Source: Paracoccaceae bacterium
Lineage (GTDB): Bacteria; Pseudomonadota; Alphaproteobacteria; Rhodobacterales; Rhodobacteraceae
DNA length: 64,000 nucleotides
Reading direction: 5' to 3'
Assembly (NCBI GenBank): GCA_902631295.1
Contig: CACOXV010000001.1
Coordinates: forward strand, 62,001 to 126,000
The translations under genes were made by a program, and so were the position numbers. Position 1 is the first letter of the stretch. Every line of letters begins with the position of its first letter. This document shows, piece after piece, positions 26,507-35,492 of this stretch. Under the pieces are notes generated by a model. The model did not search any database. It was not told the origin of the DNA and worked only from the letters and a program-made list of their open reading frames with translations.

Positions 26507-27268
26507 TCATTTAAGAAATAAATGGCCAGTATTTTGTATTTGATCACTAATTCCAGCCAATCGGAGCATATGCCATGCTAGTACTTGGTTGCTGGAGATA
26601 ACGGGCTTTCCAATCGCTACCTCAGCTTCTGGGATTATTTTTAATGCTCTTAAGCTTGTACAAGACACGAACACCGCATCACAATCACTGCTGGTACCGA
26701 CCTGCTTGATGGCATCAAAGATGCTATCACAAGTGATGCGGCCTACCGTGAAGTCGTCTGATTGTTCAAAAGTTCCCACAGCAATGATGGCAAAGCCAGC
26801 TGCTTCCAAATTAGCCTGCATCCTAATCGTGACATCGACCGGATAAGGGGTCAACAAAGCAATCTTCTTTGTACCAAGCGCTGACAAAGCTGCTTTGGTT
26901 GCTGTGATCGGATTTGTTGTAGCAGCTTTAGGATGAATATCCCTAATTAACTTTCCCACTTCTTCTTCACCAATCAATGTTGCGCCGGAGGTACAGCCAT
27001 ACCCAACGACATCAAAACCAAATTGCGACGGTAAAAGCCCCGCGGTACGCGGTAAATCTATTGCCATCTGGCGAAGAGTTTCTGGCGATACTTCCATGGC
27101 ATTTGGAATACGGGTTACGTACAGTGAAACATCGTTCTCGTTGCAAAAAATACGCGCAAAATCATGCTCTATTGTTTGATCAGTTTGAAGAACAATCAGA
27201 CCTAAGCGAGCACGCGCACCGAGGCCATGATCCGTTTCAAACTTTAGTATTTCGATAGATTGTGGCAC
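26507..27268 (-). CDS. Asp/Glu racemase-fold enzyme (maleate isomerase-like), second copy
   Basis: The 253-residue protein shows two cysteine motifs, GCTSGA with Cys92 and SCTSLR with Cys203, and a RLGLIVLQTDQT segment near 21-32. The pair of cysteines fits maleate isomerase or a racemase. It follows the PhyH gene by 38 bases on the same strand, so both are likely one operon. It is convergent with the second betaine importer; a short hairpin (AGTTTC, GAAACT near 26464-26476) lies in the 72-base gap. Substrate unknown. Confidence 0.8.
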   Translation of the reverse strand: MPQSIEILKFETDHGLGARARLGLIVLQTDQTIEHDFARIFCNENDVSLYVTRIPNAMEVSPETLRQMAIDLPRTAGLLPSQFGFDVVGYGCTSGATLIGEEEVGKLIRDIHPKAATTNPITATKAALSALGTKKIALLTPYPVDVTIRMQANLEAAGFAIIAVGTFEQSDDFTVGRITCDSIFDAIKQVGTSSDCDAVFVSCTSLRALKIIPEAEVAIGKPVISSNQVLAWHMLRLAGISDQIQNTGHLFLK

Positions 27269-27306
27269 AGTCTATCCTCATTGCTATTCTGGTCAACAGA
27301 AAGGCA

Positions 27307-28176
27307 TTATCCTGCAAGTTCGCCCTCTTGCTGCGAAAAGAAAGATGTCCCTTCCGGCAGTGCAGGCACCGCCATTTCATACGGCGAACACCGCACTCTA
27401 CCACTCACTTCGCCTCGAACTAACTCATGGGTCAGAGTGCTAGGAAGGTGGTTCGGACTCAATTCTATCGCATCCTCCGCATAATAGGTAGTTATATAAA
27501 GCGTGCGAGAGCCGTCAGATAAATTTGGAGCAGAACCATGCAGGAGCCTCGCGTGCATCAAACAGACTGATCCAGCCTTCCCAGTACACTTTACAATTTT
27601 ATCACTTTGCGCATCGATGATTCCTGGATCTACAGAACCTGTGAATACACCTTTATGCCAATGAGAATGGATAGGGCCTTTATGTGTACCAGGTAGCACT
27701 TCGAGCGGTCCATTTTCCAAAGTGACATCATCAACAAACAATAAAGCAGTAATCATATCGTCATTAGACATTGGCTCAAATGGAAAGTCTTGATGCCATT
27801 TTACCTGGGTTGCTGTTCCAGGAAGCTTCGAATTAATCTTACCGTGGTGAAAACGAATGCTCGGTCCAATTAGCTCAGCGCAAAAATCAACTGTAGCGGC
27901 ATTTCGCATAATATTTGCAAATAAATCAGATACTTCTTCTGGAGATTGAATACGACGTAGACCAGGTTTTTCCGCACTATGGCCAGGCTGCAGATCAAAG
28001 CGAGGACGACCATCAAGCGTTTCTCCATAATCGGATTTATACTCACGGCTTTCTTCTACCCAGCGAGAGAATTCACTGCGTAATTCTTCTAATTCCTCCG
28101 CAGTTACAGCGTCCTCAATAACTAGAAATCCGGTCTCCCAAAAAGTGTCCTTCTGCTCTTGCGTCAAAAAACTCAT
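27307..28176 (-). CDS. Phytanoyl-CoA dioxygenase (PhyH) family protein
   Basis: The 289-residue protein is a non-haem iron, 2-oxoglutarate dioxygenase of the PhyH family. The HxD part of the iron site is KWHQDFPF (about 132-139), and the distal His is in LLHGSAPNLSDGSRTLY with the Arg that would bind 2-oxoglutarate. ATG follows AAAGGAT. It hydroxylates an aliphatic carbon of an unknown substrate. The diagnostic motif of ectoine hydroxylase was not seen. Divergent from the M24 peptidase gene. Confidence 0.85.
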   Translation of the reverse strand: MSFLTQEQKDTFWETGFLVIEDAVTAEELEELRSEFSRWVEESREYKSDYGETLDGRPRFDLQPGHSAEKPGLRRIQSPEEVSDLFANIMRNAATVDFCAELIGPSIRFHHGKINSKLPGTATQVKWHQDFPFEPMSNDDMITALLFVDDVTLENGPLEVLPGTHKGPIHSHWHKGVFTGSVDPGIIDAQSDKIVKCTGKAGSVCLMHARLLHGSAPNLSDGSRTLYITTYYAEDAIELSPNHLPSTLTHELVRGEVSGRVRCSPYEMAVPALPEGTSFFSQQEGELAG

Positions 28177-28394
28177 TTTTAATCCTTTAGTCTGCTATAA
28201 ATGAGAAGTAGAAATACGTGGAGAATTTTACGACTGTCAAGGAAAACTGGAGTAATCTTGCGTAAACCAAATCAAATTAACAATAAACCTATGACGACCT
28301 ATACTATCCGTTAGCTAAAAAGTGTATCACAAAAAATAGCAAAATTTTTTCAGCCGAGCGCGTTGTAACAAAAAGAATAAGGATCAAACTTACT

Positions 28395-29573
28395 ATGCCA
28401 TTAACCACTGATGTGCCAACAAGAGGGTTTCCAGATGCAGAATATATTGATCGTACAGCCAAAGCTCAGGCGCTAATGGCAAAGGACGACCTTGCCGGAT
28501 TATTATTGATGAGCGAAGAGGACGTCCGCTATTTTACTGGGTTTCACACTTTATTTTGGCAGAGCCCCACGCGACCTTGGTTTTTGTTTGTTCCTGCGGA
28601 CGGCAAGCCAATTGCAGTGATCCCTGAAATCGGAGCCGACTTGATGCGTCGAAGCTGGATTGAAGACATTCGCACATGGAGTGCACCAGAACCCTCTGAC
28701 GATGGTATTAGTTTATTAAAAGATTTGCTTTCCCCTCTCGCAAAAGAAACCGCAAGGATCGGGGTGATGAAAGGGCACGAAACAAAATTACAGATGCCTC
28801 TTGGAGATTGGGAATACCTGACAGCGTATCTTTCGGGGCTAAAAATCGTAGATTGTACGCCAATAGTTCAAAGTCTCCGTATGGTAAAATCACCTGCTGA
28901 GATAGAAAAACTAGAGTATATTTGCGCAATTGGTTCAGCCACTTTCGAGGGTATGCCAAGTATAATCCGCAGAGGTATACCATTAGAGGATGTTTTTCGT
29001 GAATTTCGATTAAGGGCCATCAGTCTTGGCGCAGATGATGCGCCCTACGTGGTAGGTGCAGCTGATCAAGGTGGCTATTCAGATGTGATTTCTCCACCAT
29101 CACGGCGCACCTTAAAGGATGGTGACATTCTTATGCTGGACTCTGGATGTACTTGGGACGGTTATTTTTGCGATTTTAATAGGAACTGGGCGATCGATCA
29201 CGCGGATGATAATTCGAAACGAGCTCATAATGTTCTATGGCGCGCAACACAAGCTGGGATAGAAGCCGCTCAACCAGGTAAAACATGTCGAGACTTATTC
29301 TTAAGTATGTCGGAAATTTTAGCAGAAATGGATCAGTCCAATGGGAATATCGGGCGACTTGGGCACGGATTAGGTATGCAACTGACCGAACAGCCCTCAC
29401 ACGCGGCATTTGATAATACATTACTAAAAGAAAATATGGTTATCACTTTAGAACCATCCCTTAACTATGGTTCAGGTATGATGATGGTTCACGAGGAAAA
29501 TATTGTAGTGCGTAGAGATGGTGCACTACTGCTTTCGTCACGAGCGCCATTTGATTTGCCAATAGTAAATTGA
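28395..29573 (+). CDS. Peptidase M24 (Xaa-Pro aminopeptidase/creatinase-like)
   Basis: The 392-residue protein has the pita-bread fold. Metal ligands are visible: MLDSG, CDFNR, RLGHGLG, TLEPSL and HEENI in order from about 250 to 375. An N-terminal creatinase-like domain covers about 1-150. No signal peptide. Family members include Xaa-Pro peptidases, creatinase and ectoine hydrolase; the DMSP lyase DddP is also in this family but its typical motifs were not recognised here. Substrate not assigned. AAGGA site upstream of ATG. Confidence 0.82.
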   Translation: MPLTTDVPTRGFPDAEYIDRTAKAQALMAKDDLAGLLLMSEEDVRYFTGFHTLFWQSPTRPWFLFVPADGKPIAVIPEIGADLMRRSWIEDIRTWSAPEPSDDGISLLKDLLSPLAKETARIGVMKGHETKLQMPLGDWEYLTAYLSGLKIVDCTPIVQSLRMVKSPAEIEKLEYICAIGSATFEGMPSIIRRGIPLEDVFREFRLRAISLGADDAPYVVGAADQGGYSDVISPPSRRTLKDGDILMLDSGCTWDGYFCDFNRNWAIDHADDNSKRAHNVLWRATQAGIEAAQPGKTCRDLFLSMSEILAEMDQSNGNIGRLGHGLGMQLTEQPSHAAFDNTLLKENMVITLEPSLNYGSGMMMVHEENIVVRRDGALLLSSRAPFDLPIVN

Positions 29574-29747
29574 GAATGTAACTTAATATAATGGATGCTT
29601 AAGACAAATGGGGGATTACTTTTAACTGGTTTTAAGAGGCAAATACAATTACTTCTCCATAATTAGGAGCATTGTGAAAGAAAAATATTCCTGAAAATCT
29701 GTCTGCGCGTTAAATTCTATCTACAAAACAAATTCTAGGGAGTTAAT

Positions 29748-30905
29748 ATGAATTGGCGTACAAAACTTTTAAACCCGGCGCCACGAGCGCGACGCGATTT
29801 CTCTTCGCTTACAACACCAGTTTACAGAGGCTCCACTGTTTTATTTGATGATCAAACGGCTGTAAGAGACGATTGGCAGCACGCTAAAAATGGTTACTCT
29901 TATGGTCTTTATGGTACGCCGACAGCATTAGAGCTAGCCCATCGCATTGCCGATTTAGAGGGCGCACACGAAACCTTGATAGTACCCGGTGGCCAAGCTG
30001 CCATAGCGCTAATTTACCTATCTTACTGTACTGCAGGCAGTCATGCATTGGTACCTTATTCAGCTTATGGCCCTAACAAAGCGATTGCTGAGGGTATGAT
30101 GCGTGGCCTTAACGTTGAGGTTGAGGCTTATGATCCTATGATCGGTGCAAGCATTGGTGATTTGATCCGCGAAAATACATGCCTTATTTGGTGTGAAAGC
30201 CCTGGATCCGTCACGATGGAAATTCAGGATGTCCCAGCCATTGTAAAAAAGGCACACGCCAAAGGCGTCGCGGTAGCTTTAGATAACACCTATGCGGCTG
30301 GCGTCATGTTTGATGCCTTTGCCTACGATGTTGATGTAAGTATGCAGGCGTTAACAAAATATATCGGTGGTCATAGTGATCTACTGCTTGGAGCCGTATC
30401 CGCTCGAGATGATGCCGCTTTAACAAAGCTAGGCTCGATTTACCAGCAGCTTGGATTGGCCGTCTCACCAGATGATTGTAGTCTTGCACTGCGAGGGCTT
30501 CAGACGTTAGCGGTGCGCCTTGATGCACTAGAAAGTGCAACTTTGGAAATTGCAAACTGGCTCACGAGGCAACCGCAAGTCAGTGATGTTTTCCATCCAG
30601 CGCTTCCATCCTGCCCAGGCCACAAAATTTGGAAGCGAGATTTTACTGGATCAACCAGTATATTTTCCTTCGCGTTTAAGAACAACATCTCAGAAGACCA
30701 AGTCATTACTTTCGTAAACACTCTCAAGGTATTCAAAATAGGAATGAGTTGGGGCGGCGTGAATAGTCTTGCCATTATTTACCCAGATTTGCAGCGACCA
30801 GATAAAGAGTTTGGTGGATGCATCGTACGCCTTAACATAGGCCTCGAACAACCAACAGACCTTATAGCTGATTTGAGCCAGGCAATAGAGCGCTCAACTC
30901 AATGA
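29748..30905 (+). CDS. Cystathionine beta-lyase-like PLP enzyme (Cys/Met metabolism family)
   Basis: The 385-residue protein matches the trans-sulfuration PLP family. The PLP lysine is in QALTKYIGGHSD (about 202-213), preceded by ALDNTYAAG with the Asp that holds the pyridine nitrogen, and YGLYGTPT near 52-59. Members cleave C-S bonds of cystathionine or related thioethers. AGGGAGTT site before ATG, identical in style to that of the second binding protein. It is a lone gene, convergent with the DMSP-lyase-like operon. Sulfur context is suggestive but the substrate is not set. Confidence 0.83.
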   Translation: MNWRTKLLNPAPRARRDFSSLTTPVYRGSTVLFDDQTAVRDDWQHAKNGYSYGLYGTPTALELAHRIADLEGAHETLIVPGGQAAIALIYLSYCTAGSHALVPYSAYGPNKAIAEGMMRGLNVEVEAYDPMIGASIGDLIRENTCLIWCESPGSVTMEIQDVPAIVKKAHAKGVAVALDNTYAAGVMFDAFAYDVDVSMQALTKYIGGHSDLLLGAVSARDDAALTKLGSIYQQLGLAVSPDDCSLALRGLQTLAVRLDALESATLEIANWLTRQPQVSDVFHPALPSCPGHKIWKRDFTGSTSIFSFAFKNNISEDQVITFVNTLKVFKIGMSWGGVNSLAIIYPDLQRPDKEFGGCIVRLNIGLEQPTDLIADLSQAIERSTQ

Positions 30906-30931
30906 GAGCCATAGCTTATGTTCAACAGAAA

Positions 30932-31633
30932 TTAGGTTTGAAAACAGCAGCTACCCAGTCCAGCAAGCTCATGCTCTATCTCTTCCCAATCATCACAGTG
31001 GACTAAGTTACAACGCGAATTCACGTTTTCAAGCCAAACAAAGACCGAGATGAATGGCTGCTGATAAACTCGAGTAGCGTGAGGAGCGCCAGATGGGTTC
31101 CAAATAAGTGACCCAGCTGGATAATCTTTCCAATCGCGTGTGCCAAACCGCCATCCAGATTTTTCGGAAAGGTTAACATACAGCTCTGGCGCTTCGTGGT
31201 TATGGTCACGGTAAAGCGTACGCGGCCCGAGCATGAAAATGCCAAGGCTAAAATCAGGATTGTAATACCCGCATGCGTCTGATCCGATTAATAGAGTATG
31301 CAGATTGCATTTCGTGTACCCTTTTCCCAAATCAGCACCTTGTTGATAAAATTGAGCGTTATCTTCGCGCCAGACCAAATCATCTTTGGCCGCTTTCAGA
31401 CAAATGGCGATTTCAACTAATTCGGGAGCAGTAATCCCGGCGATTGCGTTCCTTAGAACCTCATCATGTCGGGTTCTTTGGGGTGGTATATCAATAAGCC
31501 TCTCATCAGACAGGTCCATGCCTGCCAACTTGTCCAACGTAATATCGACGCCTGACACACAACCTTTATGAGCCCTCAGGTAGGTGACAACAGAACATAT
31601 AAGCGCCTGAATACGATTTTGCTTGTCTGTCAT
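30932..31633 (-). CDS. DMSP lyase family cupin (DddQ/DddL-like)
   Basis: From ATG at 31633 the protein has 233 residues. The C-terminal half is a cupin with the DMSP-lyase pattern: LGPRTLYRDHNHEAPELYV (Tyr141, His144, His146, Glu150, Tyr152) and WNPSGAPHATR with His185, then an aromatic-rich VFVWLENV. The upstream WREDNAQFYQQ and GYTKCNLHTLLIG segments also resemble DddQ-type lyases, which split DMSP into DMS and acrylate. A longer frame to 31801 would run into the aminotransferase gene and is rejected. Last gene of a three-gene minus-strand operon. DMSP activity is inferred; a related cupin function is possible. Confidence 0.68.
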   Translation of the reverse strand: MTDKQNRIQALICSVVTYLRAHKGCVSGVDITLDKLAGMDLSDERLIDIPPQRTRHDEVLRNAIAGITAPELVEIAICLKAAKDDLVWREDNAQFYQQGADLGKGYTKCNLHTLLIGSDACGYYNPDFSLGIFMLGPRTLYRDHNHEAPELYVNLSEKSGWRFGTRDWKDYPAGSLIWNPSGAPHATRVYQQPFISVFVWLENVNSRCNLVHCDDWEEIEHELAGLGSCCFQT

Positions 31634-31736
31634 AGTTTTTAGCCCGCATCCTAATCGATTAAGAGTAACAGCTATTATTTTCCATACTCGAAGTTTACCT
31701 AGACAAAAATTACTGTAGTAAACGAAACTTTTGCAA

Positions 31737-33071
31737 TCATATACGCTCGTTATCCGACATTTGCTCCAAAGCGTTTCCCGCAGCCTCAATCGAAGTATCA
31801 ATATCAGCCTGAGTATGCTCGGTGCAGCTCAGATTATGAAGAATTTTATTACCGGAAAAGAAAACTCCTTGATCCCTCATTTTTTGCGAAAAATCCGCAT
31901 ACTTTGCCAAATTTACCGTCTGGCAAAAATCCCGGTAGTTAGTAATTTCGTCAAGATCGGTAAAGACTGGGTGAAACATTGAACCAATATTTTGAACCCG
32001 CATATTCTGTCCTGTGTCGGCAGCGGCTTGGTTTAAACGCTCAGTCATTTGATTTCCAATTTCAGAGATCTTTTTGTATCCGGCGTAATTATCACGGCTC
32101 ATTTCCTCAAGCATTGTTTTCGTCGCAAACAAACCCAAACGTGGGGCATTGTGGCTTCCATAGTGTAACACTTTACCATATTCGATGCTTTCCATGATGT
32201 GATTGGGACCTGCGATTGCAGCGATTGGAAAACCTTGACCTAGGGCTTTGCCGTAAGTGACTATATCAGGCTTTAATCCGTATAGTTCAGCCACGCCACC
32301 TGGAGCCACCCGAAATCCAGTGACTGTTTCATCGAGGTAAAACAAAACTTCGAACTCTCTGCAAAGGGCCTCCACCGCTTTTAAGTAGCCCGGGTTAGGT
32401 GGGATGACCCCCATATTAGACATCACACCCTCCATAACAATACAGGCAATTTCATGTCCATGAGAGCGCAGCACTCGTTCCAAAGCCTCCACATCATTCC
32501 AAACACAGACTAAAGTATCTTCCCAGGAGCCTGGTGTTAATCCAGAACTGTCAGGAATGCGTACGGGATCATTTGGATGCCCGAGCGAAGTCACATACTG
32601 CGGATTAGAGCTTACCAACAGACCATCATACCATCCATGATAATGGCCCTCAAACTTTAGGATTTTACGCTTACCAGTAATGCCACGTGCCATTCTAACT
32701 CCAGTCATACAAGCTTCCGTGCCTGTATTTGCAAAGCGCACTTTATCGATGTGGGGCAGCATACTGACCATCAATTCAGCAGTCTCCACTTCAACCTCAA
32801 GAGCCGTTGCGAAATGGGTACCCCCAGCAACTTCTTGTTGGATCACCTCAACAATTTTTGGATGGGCATGGCCCATTGGAAGACAACCAAACGATAACTG
32901 CCAATCGATGTACTCATTTCCATCTACATCCCAGACCCGAGATCCCCGTCCTTCGCGAATATAGGGCGGAAACGGTTTATAATTCATGGGCCCACGTGAT
33001 GCCGAACTGCAACCTTCCACCAAAACGTCCATTGCGCGGCCAAATAAAACTTTAGATTGTTTGTGCTGCAT
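31737..33071 (-). CDS. Class III aminotransferase (glutamate-1-semialdehyde aminomutase-like)
   Basis: The 444-residue PLP enzyme has the HemL-like layout: NTGTEACMTGVRMARG (about 113-128), LDETVTGFR with the PLP Asp (about 236-244) and VTYGKALGQGFPIAA with the PLP lysine. HemL itself is a housekeeping heme gene; the catabolic context and the divergence of motifs suggest an aminotransferase or aminomutase on another substrate. It follows the Rossmann protein by 23 bases and precedes the cupin. Confidence 0.83.
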   Translation of the reverse strand: MQHKQSKVLFGRAMDVLVEGCSSASRGPMNYKPFPPYIREGRGSRVWDVDGNEYIDWQLSFGCLPMGHAHPKIVEVIQQEVAGGTHFATALEVEVETAELMVSMLPHIDKVRFANTGTEACMTGVRMARGITGKRKILKFEGHYHGWYDGLLVSSNPQYVTSLGHPNDPVRIPDSSGLTPGSWEDTLVCVWNDVEALERVLRSHGHEIACIVMEGVMSNMGVIPPNPGYLKAVEALCREFEVLFYLDETVTGFRVAPGGVAELYGLKPDIVTYGKALGQGFPIAAIAGPNHIMESIEYGKVLHYGSHNAPRLGLFATKTMLEEMSRDNYAGYKKISEIGNQMTERLNQAAADTGQNMRVQNIGSMFHPVFTDLDEITNYRDFCQTVNLAKYADFSQKMRDQGVFFSGNKILHNLSCTEHTQADIDTSIEAAGNALEQMSDNERI

Positions 33072-33094
33072 ATCCTATCCCATCTAATTTCGGC

Positions 33095-34174
33095 TTAGCT
33101 CAAAGCATGCAAAAGCTCGTTCGCCTGGTCTTGGGCGGTTTCCGTTGAAAGGGTCTCAATATTTTTTCCAAGAAGTTTACGCAATGCTTTTTGTGTTTCA
33201 ACCGTAAATACAATAGTCCCATCTTGTGACACCTCGTCAATACCATCCCACTTTAAAGACGCTTCATTTACCGCGATAGCCTGTTCTAAAGACCATTCAT
33301 TTGGAAGATCAATTGTAATGCAGGAATTACCAGCGCGAACAGGGTACCCCCCAATAAGGGTGCCAATACCTGGCAAATGTATTGATCTTTCCGTTTCCCC
33401 CGTAAGAGCATGCAGTGCAACAAGGCCCGATGATGCGGTAACACGGTTAAAATGCAAATCATATGGAAATGGAAAAACCTCGCGAAGAACATCTTCGGCG
33501 ATAGTAGTGACATCTTTATCTGACACGGTGGCTTTGAGCAAATAAGGTGGTAATTTACCTGGTTCTCGATCATTTAGAACAAAATACTCGAAAGCATGTT
33601 GTGCTACCAACTTAACTTCAACATTGTTTGGTAAACAGTTGAGTGCACGACTGACGCCAATTTGAATTTTTGCAATTGGCTCTTGAACATTTCCAATGCC
33701 AAAGTCCGGACCAAATCCAGTTCGGTTCAGCATGGCGTTTATCACATCTGGGAAAGAAGCCCCAATCCAGATAGAATTTACACCAGATTCTGCAATCCGG
33801 TTTCTAAATTTCTGCATAAGTGAAAGGTGAAGCGCAGTATAGGCAGCAAATGGCATATCAATCCCATCTGGTGCTAATTTCCACCACGGTAACAGGGACG
33901 GAGCAGAAAAAATAAAATCAGGCTTCATCTCTCTAAGTTTAGTAGAAAAATCATTGCTATGAACATCCAATTTTTCTGCAATTATCCTTGGGAAAAAACC
34001 TTCGATCCCCGCACCTAGCACCGCGTTATTGGCTCTTTTTTTTGCCTTTTTGAGATCTCTACTTGCAACTACAATAGTGTCGAATATGTCGCTCCTAGCG
34101 ACGGCCTCTAAAAGATGTGTTGCAAGTTCGCCCATTGAGATGAAGAGCAAACATGGCTTATTCATTCTATGCAC
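33095..34174 (-). CDS. Rossmann-fold protein of unknown function
   Basis: I do not recognise this 359-residue protein. The N-terminus (CLLFISMGELATHLLEAV, then IVVASRDLKKA) resembles a dinucleotide-binding beta-alpha-beta unit with GxxxxH/L spacing, as in saccharopine-dehydrogenase-like and other oxidoreductases. The rest is mixed alpha/beta with no signal peptide or membrane segments. It is first in the operon with the class III aminotransferase and DMSP-lyase-like cupin. An in-frame ATG three codons in is an alternative start. Confidence 0.6.
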   Translation of the reverse strand: MHRMNKPCLLFISMGELATHLLEAVARSDIFDTIVVASRDLKKAKKRANNAVLGAGIEGFFPRIIAEKLDVHSNDFSTKLREMKPDFIFSAPSLLPWWKLAPDGIDMPFAAYTALHLSLMQKFRNRIAESGVNSIWIGASFPDVINAMLNRTGFGPDFGIGNVQEPIAKIQIGVSRALNCLPNNVEVKLVAQHAFEYFVLNDREPGKLPPYLLKATVSDKDVTTIAEDVLREVFPFPYDLHFNRVTASSGLVALHALTGETERSIHLPGIGTLIGGYPVRAGNSCITIDLPNEWSLEQAIAVNEASLKWDGIDEVSQDGTIVFTVETQKALRKLLGKNIETLSTETAQDQANELLHALS

Positions 34175-34478
34175 CTAACTACATCTATAATTACGAGTCG
34201 AAGATATATAGCATTTTCCAGATTGTATACTTATCTAGCAAATGGGTATTTTATCAAATTCAATTTCTAAAATTGCACAATTTATTTACCTAGGAAATGT
34301 CAGATATATTAGACTGGGGAATAAAAGATTGTTCAGATTGGCGACATCAGGTCCTCAATTTTTCAAAACTGGTCAATTACCAACCGGCGTCATACAAAAG
34401 TGAAATGCATTAAAGACAGCATAATAAAATTTGTTTTACAGCCTATTCATCACACATAAAATAATTAAATTTACGATG
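34175..34478. other. 304-bp AT-rich intergenic space
   Basis: No gene, RNA or strong dyad was recognised here. It lies upstream of the Rossmann-aminotransferase-cupin operon (minus strand) and downstream of the hyuE-like gene, so it should hold the former's promoter. It marks the change from the cupin operon to the hydantoin locus. Confidence 0.4.
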
Positions 34479-35216
34479 TTATTTCGAAACTGATTTCAAT
34501 ATTTTTGAACAACCCACAAGTTCTTTTTTTTCTGGCCAAGAGTAAGCCCCAACTTTTGAAGTATTTTTACCGTAAGTAACAAGACCCTCTGCTACCTTTA
34601 CTGCAGAAACAGTTCCGTCAAAAACTGGAACCCCGATAGCCTCTTGTACGCGCAAGTCGAGTGGGCCCATTCCAGCGCAGCCAAGACAAATTGCCTCTGC
34701 ACCATCATTCTCGATTGCCAGTTTTGCCTCATTAATCATCTCATTGACGGCTCTTTCAGGATCTTGCTCAATTTCTAGGACTGTAAGATTAGTTGCCCTT
34801 ATTGATGCACATTTTGAAGTGAGCCCAAGTTGTTTTACCAAGTCTTCTAAAAGTGGTTTAATTCTTGGGATTACTGTAACTACAGAAAATTTATGACCTA
34901 CAAAACATGCCATATGCATTGATGCCTCACCAATGCCAACTACAGGTTTATCGGTGATTTCTCTACATGCTGAAACGCCGGGGTCGCCATAGCAAGCGAT
35001 TATAAATGCATCATAATCTTCCTTAAATTTTGCAACTGTTTCTACTGTTGCCATTGCCGACAAATATTCCTCGAAATGCCCCTCTATGGAGCGTGGTCCC
35101 CATTCGGGGCTAATTGCTTTAATTTTTGTGTCCGGCATACAATACTTTTCGGCCATCTCTCCTATACTTTTAGTCATCTCTAAAGTTGTATTCGGATTTA
35201 TAACAAGTAGTTTCAT
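34479..35216 (-). CDS. hyuE: Asp/Glu/hydantoin racemase (HyuE-like)
   Basis: The 245-residue protein starts MKLLVINPNTTLEMT, the classic hydantoin-racemase opening. Both active cysteines are present, CYGDPG (Cys75) and LGCAGM (Cys180). It would interconvert D- and L-5-substituted hydantoins so that stereospecific hydantoinases can use both. It is on the minus strand with the quinone-oxidoreductase-like gene and a small ORF, opposite to the hyuA-hyuB operon. A second HyuE-like protein is at 44671. Confidence 0.85.
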   Translation of the reverse strand: MKLLVINPNTTLEMTKSIGEMAEKYCMPDTKIKAISPEWGPRSIEGHFEEYLSAMATVETVAKFKEDYDAFIIACYGDPGVSACREITDKPVVGIGEASMHMACFVGHKFSVVTVIPRIKPLLEDLVKQLGLTSKCASIRATNLTVLEIEQDPERAVNEMINEAKLAIENDGAEAICLGCAGMGPLDLRVQEAIGVPVFDGTVSAVKVAEGLVTYGKNTSKVGAYSWPEKKELVGCSKILKSVSK

Positions 35217-35258
35217 TAGATCCTCGCTTACGGTTTCCTAAACCGTTTTGTTTTTGTT

Positions 35259-35492
35259 TCACATTTTGTAAAAAACAGATTTGATACCCAAGGCATCTGC
35301 TAAATTATCTGGATTAATTAAAGATGTAGGCTGATAACCTTCCCACTTAAAAATCTGTTCATAGGCAGAATAAACTTCTCGAAGACGAACAATATTTTTA
35401 ATAAGCGCTTGCGCCTCATTAAATGGCAATTGATGAGAATTAAGGTATATCAGCCTTATGCTAGTTTGATTTTTAAAATAATGGTAATTCAT
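35259..35492 (-). CDS. Small hypothetical protein (77 aa)
   Basis: I do not recognise this protein. It is mostly helical, with NEAQALIKNIVRLREVYSAYE near 25-45. Its ATG overlaps the TGA of the oxidoreductase upstream (ATGA, 35489-35492), which supports coupled translation. 42 bases separate it from the hyuE-like gene. It could be a real operon member or the result of chance. Confidence 0.4.
   Translation of the reverse strand: MNYHYFKNQTSIRLIYLNSHQLPFNEAQALIKNIVRLREVYSAYEQIFKWEGYQPTSLINPDNLADALGIKSVFYKM

Noticed and set aside
27307..28176. Ectoine hydroxylase EctD
   Set aside because: The PhyH protein lacks the EctD signature around the iron site, and no ectoine synthesis genes are present.
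28395..29573. DMSP lyase DddP
   Set aside because: The protein is M24-fold, but metal motifs and length fit Xaa-Pro peptidases or creatinase-type enzymes better. DddP-typical motifs were not seen.
31634..31801. N-terminal extension of the DMSP-lyase-like cupin
   Set aside because: It would overlap the aminotransferase gene and has no homologous pattern. ATG at 31633 is preferred.
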